From the NCBI RefSeq assembly GCF_900156475.1, contig NZ_FTNR01000001.1:434001-498000 (forward strand): 64,000 bases of DNA. Reading direction: 5' to 3'. The notes under the pieces are model-generated. The model saw nothing but the letters and a program-made list of their open reading frames with translations, made no database searches and was not told where the DNA came from. Shown here piece by piece: positions 44,582-51,914 of this stretch. A program made the translations under genes and the position numbers. The DNA comes from Natronorubrum thiooxidans. Lineage in GTDB: Archaea; Halobacteriota; Halobacteria; Halobacteriales; Natrialbaceae. How positions within the stretch are numbered: the first letter of the stretch is position 1; each line of letters starts with the position of its first letter.

Positions 44582-45772
44582 ATGTCTCACAAACACACAC
44601 TTCTCACAGTACTCGCATCGCTTGCACTCGTCGTACTCGTCTCGATCGCGCTGGTTCCCGGCGCTGTCGCCGAGGAGTCGTATTCCGGCACCGTGACCGT
44701 CGCAGACGGCTCCGCGGAGGGAGATAACATCACCATTACGCCGCTCGATGCGGGGTACAACGCAGTCGATGATCCAACCGAGACGATCATCGAGAACGGC
44801 TCGTTCAGCTACGAACGGGCTGACAACGCGTCAGTGTACTTCATCAAACTCGAGCACGCCGGCGCGTCTCACTACGAACTCGTCACCGACGGCCAGGAGC
44901 CGACGATCACCCTAAACGAAACGGCAACCGGAACGCTCGTCGACGAGGATGGCGATCCTGTCTCGAACGCGACCATCGACGTCATGAGCGAGCACGGTCC
45001 GCCAGTCGATCAGCTGGCGGTCGATACCGGCTCGTTTACCCTCGAGCCACTCCAGCCCGATCAAACGTATCCGATTCGTATCGAGGCGAACGGCGCTGTC
45101 TACGAGCGGATGCTCTCGACCGGTGATGGATCCGTCGACGCCACGTACGAGCTTCCGGAGCCGACTGCCGACCAAGACGTGTTACACCTCGGCGGTGGAC
45201 AACCCGTAAACCATCTGCTGCGGGTCGGACCCACTCAGGACGGGTCGAGACTGTTCGTCGTCGAGACCGTTTCGTTCGAGAACAGTGCCGCTCGCCCCTT
45301 CGCCGGTCCAGTCGAGTTTGCGGTGCCGTCGGATGCCGAAGTCGTCACGGGAATGGTCCAAGAGGAGCGTACTGAGGTCACCGTCGAGAACGGAACGGCA
45401 ACGGTCGACGCCTCGATCGAGGGCGGCGAGACGGCCGACGTATCGGTATTCTATCAGCTTGAAGACCGAGAACTCGAGAAACCGGTCGGATACGACGTCG
45501 AGCAGTTCGCCATCTCGTTTGTCGAGTACGACCTGAGTCAGGTCGAGTTCTCGGACAACCTCGTCGAAGCGGACGCGCCGATGCCGATGGTGATGAACAC
45601 CAACGCCCTCGAAGCGGACGAACGGATCGCCGTGAGCATTGACGAGCGCGGGGCGGTCGCCGGCGACGAACTGGATAACGACTCGCAGGGTGATGACCTT
45701 CCTGTCGGTCTTCTAAGCGCTGCGTTCGTCGGAATCGTGGTCGTCGGGCTACTTGCGTACCGACGGCTGTAG
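44582..45772 (+). CDS. Exported membrane-anchored protein of unknown function in the ccm operon
   Basis: A 396-residue protein 3 bp downstream of ccmF. It has a Sec signal peptide (about 6-30), an extracellular beta-rich region including a carboxypeptidase-regulatory-like fold (TGTLVDEDGDPVSNATIDVM near 120) and a single C-terminal helix (GLLSAAFVGIVVVGLLAY). It contains no cysteine, so it is neither CcmH nor a redox protein. The operon position suggests a role in cytochrome maturation or substrate presentation, but this is inference. Its stop abuts the convergent ccmB stop. Confidence 0.78.
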   Translation: MSHKHTLLTVLASLALVVLVSIALVPGAVAEESYSGTVTVADGSAEGDNITITPLDAGYNAVDDPTETIIENGSFSYERADNASVYFIKLEHAGASHYELVTDGQEPTITLNETATGTLVDEDGDPVSNATIDVMSEHGPPVDQLAVDTGSFTLEPLQPDQTYPIRIEANGAVYERMLSTGDGSVDATYELPEPTADQDVLHLGGGQPVNHLLRVGPTQDGSRLFVVETVSFENSAARPFAGPVEFAVPSDAEVVTGMVQEERTEVTVENGTATVDASIEGGETADVSVFYQLEDRELEKPVGYDVEQFAISFVEYDLSQVEFSDNLVEADAPMPMVMNTNALEADERIAVSIDERGAVAGDELDNDSQGDDLPVGLLSAAFVGIVVVGLLAYRRL

Positions 45773-46459
45773 CTACCGTTCGACCACGTATTCGAACGTC
45801 ACTAATCCAGTGAGAAACAGCAGTCCATCGTACACGAGCAAGAGCTGAAGCCACTGCCACGTCACGTACCCCTCCGTGAGCACGCGCGTGAGTTCGACAC
45901 CGGCGAGCAACACGGGGACGACGAGCGGCACGAGCAAGAGCGGCAACAGGAGTTCGCGAAGCCGGGCCCGGGCGGTCATCGTCGCGATGAGGACGCCGGT
46001 CGACGTGAATCCGAACGCGGCCAGCACGAAGACCACCAGCAGTATCGGAACGACGTCAAGCGGGACGGTAAACTCGAGGAAGATGACGGTACAGACGAAC
46101 GTAATGACCGCAACGGCCGTGGTAAAGACGGTGTTGCTCAGCACTTTTCCGACGTAGATCGCCGATCGGTCGACGGGCAACAGGAGAAGGCCGTCGAGTC
46201 CCGCGTCGGCCGTCTCTGCCGTTGCACTCTGGCTGACGCCGAAGGTCCCCGCGAAGACGAACGCGATCCAGAGTGCGCCGCTTCCGACGACGCCAACGTC
46301 CGTAAACGATCTGGCGAAACTGAACGCGAAGATGACGACGACCAGCAACGCGAACACGACCGCCGTGTTGAGTACCTGCTTCGAGCGCAACTCGAGGAGC
46401 AGGTCCTTGCGCACGACCTCGAGCACGACGCGGTTGTACTTGCGAAGGCCGTCGATCAT
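45773..46459 (-). CDS. ccmB: Heme exporter membrane subunit CcmB
   Basis: A 228-residue, six-helix permease of the CcmAB ABC complex, which uses ATP to release holo-CcmE from CcmC-CcmD. The N-terminal cytoplasmic VVRKDLLLELRSKQ stretch and the later DGLLLLPVDRSAIYVGK region are typical. Start overlaps the ccmA stop by 4 bp (ATGA). The gene end touches the stop of the convergent exported-protein gene with no spacer at all. Confidence 0.87.
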   Translation of the reverse strand: MIDGLRKYNRVVLEVVRKDLLLELRSKQVLNTAVVFALLVVVIFAFSFARSFTDVGVVGSGALWIAFVFAGTFGVSQSATAETADAGLDGLLLLPVDRSAIYVGKVLSNTVFTTAVAVITFVCTVIFLEFTVPLDVVPILLVVFVLAAFGFTSTGVLIATMTARARLRELLLPLLLVPLVVPVLLAGVELTRVLTEGYVTWQWLQLLLVYDGLLFLTGLVTFEYVVER

Positions 46460-47160
46460 CGTTGATCAGCCGGGTCGGTTGCTCGCTGGTAGACGGTCTC
46501 GAGTGCGTCCGTTGCCGAATCTTCGATTTGAACGTCACGCGAAACGGTGCCGTCAACGAGCACGAGTGCGCGGTCACAGTCGGTAGCGCCCCGTGCTAAG
46601 TCGTGGGTCGCGAGCACGACCGTTCGGTCGTCGAACTGGTCGAGAATCCGTTGCAGATCCGCAGCCGAGCGTTGATCCAGCCCGGCATAGGGTTCGTCGA
46701 GCAATAGCACTGTCGGATCGTGAAGCACTGCGCGAGCGATAGCGAGTCGCTTCTTCATCCCGTGGGAGAACGTTTCCACGCGCGTCGACGCCTGCGTCCG
46801 GAGATTGACCTGCCCGAGGACCTCCTCGACGCGGTCGGTACTGACGCCTCGGAGTCGAGCGTGAAGACGGAGGTTTTCACGGGCGGTGAGGGTGCCGTAC
46901 AGCATCGGTCGGTGGCCCATGACACCGAGGTCGCGTCGGACGCGCGTCGCATCGGGTGTGACGTCGCGTCCACCGATCTGAATGGAGCCGTCACTGGGGA
47001 ACGAAAGCGTGGCCAGCATCTGCATCAGGGTCGTTTTGCCGGCGCCGTTCGGACCGAACAGTCCGACGTGTTCGCCTGATTCAACGGTGAAACTGACGTC
47101 GCGGACGGCGACCGTCGAACCGAGTCGCTTCGTGACACCCTCGGCGGTAATCGACGCCAT
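46456..47160 (-). CDS. ccmA: Heme exporter ATPase CcmA
   Basis: A 234-residue ABC ATPase. Walker A GPNGAGKT is at 36-43, the signature FSHGMKKRLAIA at 131-142 and Walker B VLLLDEP at 151-157, with the H-loop in VLATHDLARGA. The SHGM variant of the signature is common in CcmA. It follows ccmE by 3 bp and overlaps ccmB, so ccmE-ccmA-ccmB is one leftward operon. Confidence 0.9.
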   Translation of the reverse strand: MASITAEGVTKRLGSTVAVRDVSFTVESGEHVGLFGPNGAGKTTLMQMLATLSFPSDGSIQIGGRDVTPDATRVRRDLGVMGHRPMLYGTLTARENLRLHARLRGVSTDRVEEVLGQVNLRTQASTRVETFSHGMKKRLAIARAVLHDPTVLLLDEPYAGLDQRSAADLQRILDQFDDRTVVLATHDLARGATDCDRALVLVDGTVSRDVQIEDSATDALETVYQRATDPADQR

Positions 47161-47163
47161 CGG

Positions 47164-47544
47164 TTAGGTGTGTTCTTCCGGCGGGTCACCGTCTTCGTCG
47201 TTGTGGGCCCTGACCGAGAGTTCGGTCGCCTGTAGTGTTCCATCCTCGACAGCGCCTTTTGCAACGACGATTCGGTTTTCGGCCATCGTCTCGGGCATGG
47301 TTCCCTCGTAGACCACATCGACCGACGTGTTGTTATCAGATATGGCGAACGTGATTTTCTCACCCGTCTGTTCGATGTCAGTCGCTTGGCCCTCAAGATT
47401 TACCCACTCACCCTCATAGTCGCCGTCGTCGACAGCCGTTGGTGTAACGAACTCTGCAGACGCGTTCATTACCGTCACGCCCAGGGCACCAAGGAGCAAT
47501 AGAATACCGACGCCCACAAAAAGGAGTTTGTTCCTTCGTTTCAC
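47164..47544 (-). CDS. ccmE: Heme chaperone CcmE with divergent C-terminal motif
   Basis: A 126-residue protein from GTG 47544: a short basic N-terminus, one membrane helix (LLFVGVGILLLLGALGVTVM) and an external OB-fold (GEWVNLEGQATDIEQTGEKI, then SVDVVYEGTMPETM). In bacterial CcmE the heme-linking His lies in an H-D-E-x-Y motif before Pro-Pro-Glu. Here the corresponding end reads RAHNDEDGDPPEE: the His is displaced by one position and the Tyr is missing. CXXXY-type archaeal variants also do not fit. Heme binding is probably retained through this His but needs testing. Confidence 0.82.
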   Translation of the reverse strand: MKRRNKLLFVGVGILLLLGALGVTVMNASAEFVTPTAVDDGDYEGEWVNLEGQATDIEQTGEKITFAISDNNTSVDVVYEGTMPETMAENRIVVAKGAVEDGTLQATELSVRAHNDEDGDPPEEHT

Positions 47545-47890
47545 ATCACAGTATCGAGAATATGTATAGTTGAATCTTTTGTGTTTATCAATGATGGTTG
47601 CGACGGAACCTGCGCTGGTATCAACTACCCAGTATAAAATCAAAGGGCGCGAACTCTCACACATATCTCGAGTACACACGATTAACAGAACACATATTTA
47701 AAATGAGACTACAACTCGAGAACGAGGCCATGCTGACGTCGGGGCAGTGAATATCGTACTCACGCTCGAACGGGAGCACGAAGCGGAAATCTGCGAGTAG
47801 GGTAATGAGGACCGTCAAGCGGACACCTAGCCGGCGCCGTCGCTGTCGTTTCGGGCGAGTGGACTATCGTATGTGTTGATAAAATCAGTG
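47545..47890. other. Intergenic region upstream of ccmE
   Basis: A 346-bp spacer with no supported gene. Its left half, next to ccmE, is AT-rich and should contain the leftward ccmE promoter. A TATA-like catatttaaaat near 47691 points rightward, but only very short ORFs (15-17 codons) follow. Confidence 0.4.
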
Positions 47891-48202
47891 TTACGCTGAC
47901 GATCCGGAATCGGCAACCTCCTGAGCGCTCCCGTCACCGACTGTGATCGGTTCGAGCGAGATTTCGACGTCGTCACCAGACTGTTCGACAACGACGGTAT
48001 ACCCCTCATACTCGAACTCGAGGGACGAAACGCAAGCGTCGGGTGTACAGAGCGAATCGAGTGCGTCGGGATCGATCGCGTCGTAGAGCGGAGCGAGAGC
48101 GAGCGGATCAGTGTCGGTTACCGCTGCGACGAGGTCGACAACGGCCATACTTGGCCGGTGTTCGTCTACAGCCGTCACTATCGTCGAGTGATCAGAGTCC
48201 AT
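47891..48202 (-). CDS. HalOD1 output-domain protein
   Basis: A 103-residue acidic protein from ATG 48202 (MDSDHSTIVTAVDEHRPS). It matches the haloarchaeal HalOD1 output domain: STIVTAVDEH at the start, then LYDAIDPDALDSL in the middle and a beta-strand end VSSLEFEYEGYTVVVEQSG. HalOD1 is often fused to signalling proteins; stand-alone copies like this are frequent in haloarchaea and of unknown function. Confidence 0.83.
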   Translation of the reverse strand: MDSDHSTIVTAVDEHRPSMAVVDLVAAVTDTDPLALAPLYDAIDPDALDSLCTPDACVSSLEFEYEGYTVVVEQSGDDVEISLEPITVGDGSAQEVADSGSSA

Positions 48203-48424
48203 CACTGGTGACGTCGATATCGGGAATAAAGAAAATACCTCAATATTCCACCCCCAGTTCGACAAGCAAAATTACAATCCATTCCCGTGATATCGACAGT
48301 ATCAGTGACCTGTCGAGAGTTCGCCCGTGTTTCGGGCTCGCAGAGATGCGGTTTAGTATTGTACAAACCGCTCAGATACCGGTCGAATCGCGTGCGCTCG
48401 CTACTGGAAGCGCCGTCGTTCTCG

Positions 48425-49324
48425 TTACTCTCGACGTGGGACTTCGTGACGACCGAAGCCGTACCGGAGTCGGTTCGCCAGTCGCCGCGAGAAGCGGCCG
48501 TCGTCGGCTCGCGAGCCGAAGCGTTCGCCGAGCGCGGTGTAGATGAGCGGCAGCGGCACCTCCTGCTCGAGACCTTCTTGAACGGTCCAGGTCCCCGTCG
48601 AGCCGCCTTCGATGCGGTCCGCGACGTCGCCAAGATCGGTGCCCTCCTCGCGGAACGCCTCTTCACAGAGTTCGAGCAGCCACGAGCGGATCACTGCGCC
48701 GTTGTTCCAGACCGAGGCGACCGACTCGAGGTCGAGGTCGTAGCGGCCCTCGTGGAGGAGTTCGAACCCTTCGCCGTAGGCCTGCATCAGCGCGTACTCG
48801 ACGCCGTTGTGGACCATTTTCACGTAGTGACCCGAGCCCGCAGGCCCCATGCGCTCGTGGCCGTCCGGGCCGGTCGCGACGGCGTCGAAGACGGGGGTGA
48901 GCTCGTCGTAGGCCCACTCGGGGCCGCCGACCATCAGCGAGAAGCCCAGATGTGCGCCTGCCGGGCCGCCCGAGGTCCCACAGTCGAGATACGCTGCCGG
49001 CGTGCTTTCGGCTCGCCGCACGGAGTCCTCGAAGTAGGAGTTGCCGCCGTCGACGACGACGTCGTCTTCGTCGAGGTGGCCCTCGAGTTCCTCGAGCGTC
49101 GCGTCGACGGCTGCACCCGCCGGGACCATTAGCCAGATGCATTTGTCGTCGCCGAGTCGGTCGACGAGATCCGCGACCGAGTCAGCCGGCTCTGCGCCCG
49201 CGTCGGCAGCCGTCGCGACGGCTTCCGGCTCGAGGTCGAAGGCGACGACGTCGTGGCCTGCCTCGAGGGTGCGGTCGACGACGATTTGTCCCATGCGTCC
49301 GAGTCCGATTACGCCTAGTTCCAT
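48425..49324 (-). CDS. gnd: 6-phosphogluconate dehydrogenase (decarboxylating)
   Basis: A 299-residue enzyme of the short 6-phosphogluconate dehydrogenase type, converting 6-phosphogluconate to ribulose 5-phosphate and CO2. The Rossmann motif LGVIGLGRMG opens the protein at residues 3-12. The active-site helices contain DCGTSGGPAGA (near 117) and the catalytic Lys in GSGHYVKMVHNGVEY (near 167). ATG 49324 is the better start because it places the glycine motif correctly. No other pentose-phosphate gene is adjacent. Confidence 0.92.
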   Translation of the reverse strand: MELGVIGLGRMGQIVVDRTLEAGHDVVAFDLEPEAVATAADAGAEPADSVADLVDRLGDDKCIWLMVPAGAAVDATLEELEGHLDEDDVVVDGGNSYFEDSVRRAESTPAAYLDCGTSGGPAGAHLGFSLMVGGPEWAYDELTPVFDAVATGPDGHERMGPAGSGHYVKMVHNGVEYALMQAYGEGFELLHEGRYDLDLESVASVWNNGAVIRSWLLELCEEAFREEGTDLGDVADRIEGGSTGTWTVQEGLEQEVPLPLIYTALGERFGSRADDGRFSRRLANRLRYGFGRHEVPRRE

Positions 49325-49484
49325 GGGCGTCACTCTGCGGGGGGGTGAGGTAGTGGTTATGATTTATTGCTCGCGACGGGTGTCGACTCGAGGCAGCGAT
49401 CGGCCGCTGGAAACCAACGATAGATCGGCTGTCAACCGACAAGAGAGAACTGCAGTGCGGACTCACACAGGATCGACCGTGCTG

Positions 49485-49922
49485 TTACTGAAGTGGCTCC
49501 TCGAGTCGGGCCCAGCCGATCGCATCGAGGACGACGATTTGGTCTCCCGAGTGAACGAAGACGCCATTGTACTCGCTTCGATCACCGTCGTAGTACGGCA
49601 GCGAGCCACGAACGGCGTCGACGACAGACCAGGCACCATCACGTTCGATGGTGACGTGTTCCCACTCGTTGGCCGCGTCGTTACGAACGGCGCGGTCGAT
49701 CGCACGCCGTGCACCAGGGATCTCGCGCAGTTGGCGAGACGTGCTGTCGACGATCGTAGCCTCGTCCGGGACCGCGTCGTGGTCGACGATCCGTGCGCCG
49801 AGGTCGGCTTTCGATCGTGACTCGCAGTCGGCCCGCCCGCTCGAGCGAAGCGCGTAGCCGACGACCGCCGCCGTACCGACTGCAAGGACCGACAGCGCCA
49901 GTTCTTTTCCCCTGATCATCAT
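49485..49922 (-). CDS. Hypothetical protein with N-terminal membrane anchor
   Basis: A 145-residue protein with a single N-terminal hydrophobic segment (ELALSVLAVGTAAVVGYAL) and an acidic soluble domain. The later part (EWEHVTIERDGAWSVVDAVR, NGVFVHSGDQIVVLDAIGW) is beta-rich. I do not recognise a family. Codon use and acidity agree with a real haloarchaeal gene. Confidence 0.65.
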   Translation of the reverse strand: MMIRGKELALSVLAVGTAAVVGYALRSSGRADCESRSKADLGARIVDHDAVPDEATIVDSTSRQLREIPGARRAIDRAVRNDAANEWEHVTIERDGAWSVVDAVRGSLPYYDGDRSEYNGVFVHSGDQIVVLDAIGWARLEEPLQ

Positions 49923-50010
49923 GGGAGTACGTTACAGTAACTGACTAAGTATCTTTCGTAAGAATGTTGTCTTCTAATATGTCACTTCCAGAACTAAACA
50001 CCCCGTTCGG

Positions 50011-50475
50011 TCAGATGAGACGGGCGATGTTCGTCGTGATCATCCCGCCGACCACGAGCAACGCGATGGAGACGACCGCCGCTGCCCGGTACAGTGGCAA
50101 GGCATCACCGGCCGGTTCACGCAGTTTCTTCCCGTTGAGCCCCGACTCGAAGCGCTTCGCGCCGACTTCGACGAGTCCGGCCAGGGCGGCCCAGAGCGCA
50201 ACCATCGCGAGCACGAGGTGTCCGTTGGTCGTCCCAAAAAGACTCTCGGAGGTATATCGCATGCCCGCGAGGTGACCACCAGTCAGCAACAGGACGAGCG
50301 CGCTCACACGCGACAGCATCGTGAGCTTTCCCGAGATAACCTCGAGCGGCTTCGTCGTGTTGAACGCGCCGTCGCGGGCGAGTGGTAGTACGACGAGCGC
50401 AACGTAACAGACGCTGCCAGCCCAGAGCGCGGCGAATATCAGGTGAATCGTCTGGGCGAGGAACATATCAACCAT
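50011..50475 (-). CDS. CopD-like four-helix membrane protein
   Basis: A 154-residue protein with four hydrophobic helices and the pattern of CopD-domain proteins: a leading HLIFAALWAGSVCYVALVVL helix, a second helix with SALVLLLTGGHLAGMRY, and two more ending VVSIALLVVGGMITTNIA. CopD-type proteins are linked to copper import or heme/copper handling. Only one His (His11) plus a second (His67) could be ligands. Assignment is moderate. Confidence 0.72.
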   Translation of the reverse strand: MVDMFLAQTIHLIFAALWAGSVCYVALVVLPLARDGAFNTTKPLEVISGKLTMLSRVSALVLLLTGGHLAGMRYTSESLFGTTNGHLVLAMVALWAALAGLVEVGAKRFESGLNGKKLREPAGDALPLYRAAAVVSIALLVVGGMITTNIARLI

Positions 50476-50554
50476 ATCGAGTCCCTCGGAGAGGTGGAGT
50501 ATCAGCGTTCCGACTCACAGCCGAGCGGCGGTGGCTGTCCACCGACCGACGTGG

Positions 50555-51109
50555 CTACTCGAGCCAGTCGGGAACCCACGCGACGAGCTCCCGGCGAACG
50601 AGTGCATACACGAGCGACACGGCGACGCCGCCGAGGACAACGGCGCTGATCCAGCCGTCGAAGACGAGCACCACGGGGACGGCGAGTGCGACCGCGAGCG
50701 CGGCGTCTTCGGGCGCGCCGTCGTAGCGAATCCACCGTCGCGGTCGGATCCAGCGCCCGCGAACGTGGTCGTAGACCGCCCGCTCGCTCCGGTCGTTCCA
50801 CGGATCCATCTCGGGGCCGCCACCGAGCGCGTCGCTCGCGGCGTGAACCCACGCGGCGACGGCGAACGCCGCGACTGTGACCGTGCCACTCGAGGGAACA
50901 CTGATTGCGATGGCGGCGGCCGGAGCGGCGACTGCGAGCCCGCTAAACGGGAAATGGAACGTCCGCCGGTGAACACCGACGAGGTCGAAATCGGGTGCGA
51001 GCCCGCCGAGGATTGCCCCGACCGCCAGCGGCACCGCGAACTCGGGGCGGGCGTAGGCAATCGGGGCGACAATAGCGAGCCCGGCGAAGACGTGCGTGGT
51101 CGCCATCAT
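50555..51109 (-). CDS. YdjM-type membrane-bound metal-dependent hydrolase
   Basis: A 184-residue membrane protein with ATG 51109. It opens MMATTHVFAGLAIV, and continues with GAILGGLAPDFDLVGVHRRT and AWVHAASDALGG, which hold the His and Asp residues of the YdjM/PF04307 family. Four or five helices span the membrane. Family function is unclear; some members act near LexA or phospholipid metabolism. Confidence 0.82.
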   Translation of the reverse strand: MMATTHVFAGLAIVAPIAYARPEFAVPLAVGAILGGLAPDFDLVGVHRRTFHFPFSGLAVAAPAAAIAISVPSSGTVTVAAFAVAAWVHAASDALGGGPEMDPWNDRSERAVYDHVRGRWIRPRRWIRYDGAPEDAALAVALAVPVVLVFDGWISAVVLGGVAVSLVYALVRRELVAWVPDWLE

Positions 51110-51168
51110 ACCCGAATCCTCCGACGGGAACCGATAAAACAGTACGCGAACCGGCGGTCCATCGCGCG

Positions 51169-51651
51169 TTACTCGAGGTTCTCGCCCTGATAGCTGCCGT
51201 CGTAGACGTCCTCGTGGTCGGCCTCGGCGAGGACGAGCTGGGCGATCCGAGCACCCCGTGCGATCTCGATGTCGTGATGGACCTGCAGTAGCCCCTCGCC
51301 ACGGCCCTCGTAGCCGGCGTCCCAGACGGCCGTATTCAGCATACACGAGTTGCGCATCAGCGACGATCGAGGGTAGACGAAGCCGATGTGGCCCTCCGGA
51401 ATCCGAATCCGTTCGTCGTAGCGGGCGACGTAGGCTCCTTCGGGCAGATAGTAGGTGTCGGGATCTTTCTGCTCGAGTTCCTCTAGTGGGCGGGCGATAC
51501 GGTCACCGATCTCTTTGCCATCCCGACCGATCCGACCTGGCTCGAGTTGTTCGAAGACGACGTCTAAGGTGAGGTCGACGCCGTTGGGCTGGACCTGATC
51601 GGCAGCCGTCGGCGAGACGTGTTCAGAGACGAACGCACCGGAACGGAACAT
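51169..51651 (-). CDS. dut: dUTPase / dCTP deaminase family protein
   Basis: A 160-residue trimeric-dUTPase-fold protein. The nucleotide-binding motif 2 is VYPRSSLMRN and motif 3 is TAVWDAGYEGRGEGLLQV, followed by GARIAQLVLAEAD. The WDAGYEGRGEGLLQV form is typical of archaeal deoxyuridine 5'-triphosphate hydrolases. It keeps dUTP low during DNA synthesis. It diverges from the aconitase gene across 263 bp. Confidence 0.85.
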   Translation of the reverse strand: MFRSGAFVSEHVSPTAADQVQPNGVDLTLDVVFEQLEPGRIGRDGKEIGDRIARPLEELEQKDPDTYYLPEGAYVARYDERIRIPEGHIGFVYPRSSLMRNSCMLNTAVWDAGYEGRGEGLLQVHHDIEIARGARIAQLVLAEADHEDVYDGSYQGENLE

Positions 51652-51914
51652 GTGGGCACAACACCGCGGCGCAGAGAAAAGCGTATCCGTTCACGACGGG
51701 CCGTTCGGGACGGGTACGCGTGGCAAACGGATCGACAACCAACCATCGTTTCATCGACTCGTCGAAGGAGTCCACCGGTTCTCTGACAGCTGTCCACGCC
51801 GATGGCAATAATTACATGAAACACGGTGAGTTTTCCGGTGGGGGGCTCGAAACGGCCGCTTCCTCGCAGAAACACGCTGGATTTATCAGGACGGAAAGCG
51901 CATTTCGTAGTGCT
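51652..51914. promoter_or_regulatory. Divergent dut / aconitase promoter region
   Basis: A 263-bp spacer. A TATA-like tggattta (about 51888-51895) lies 20-27 nt before the aconitase ATG at 51915. The frame of the aconitase gene is open across the spacer to 51720, but nothing there looks like aconitase. Confidence 0.45.

Noticed and set aside
47691-47800. TATA-like element and two 15-17-codon ORFs upstream of ccmE
   Set aside because: Too short and without a motif or neighbour to support them as genes.
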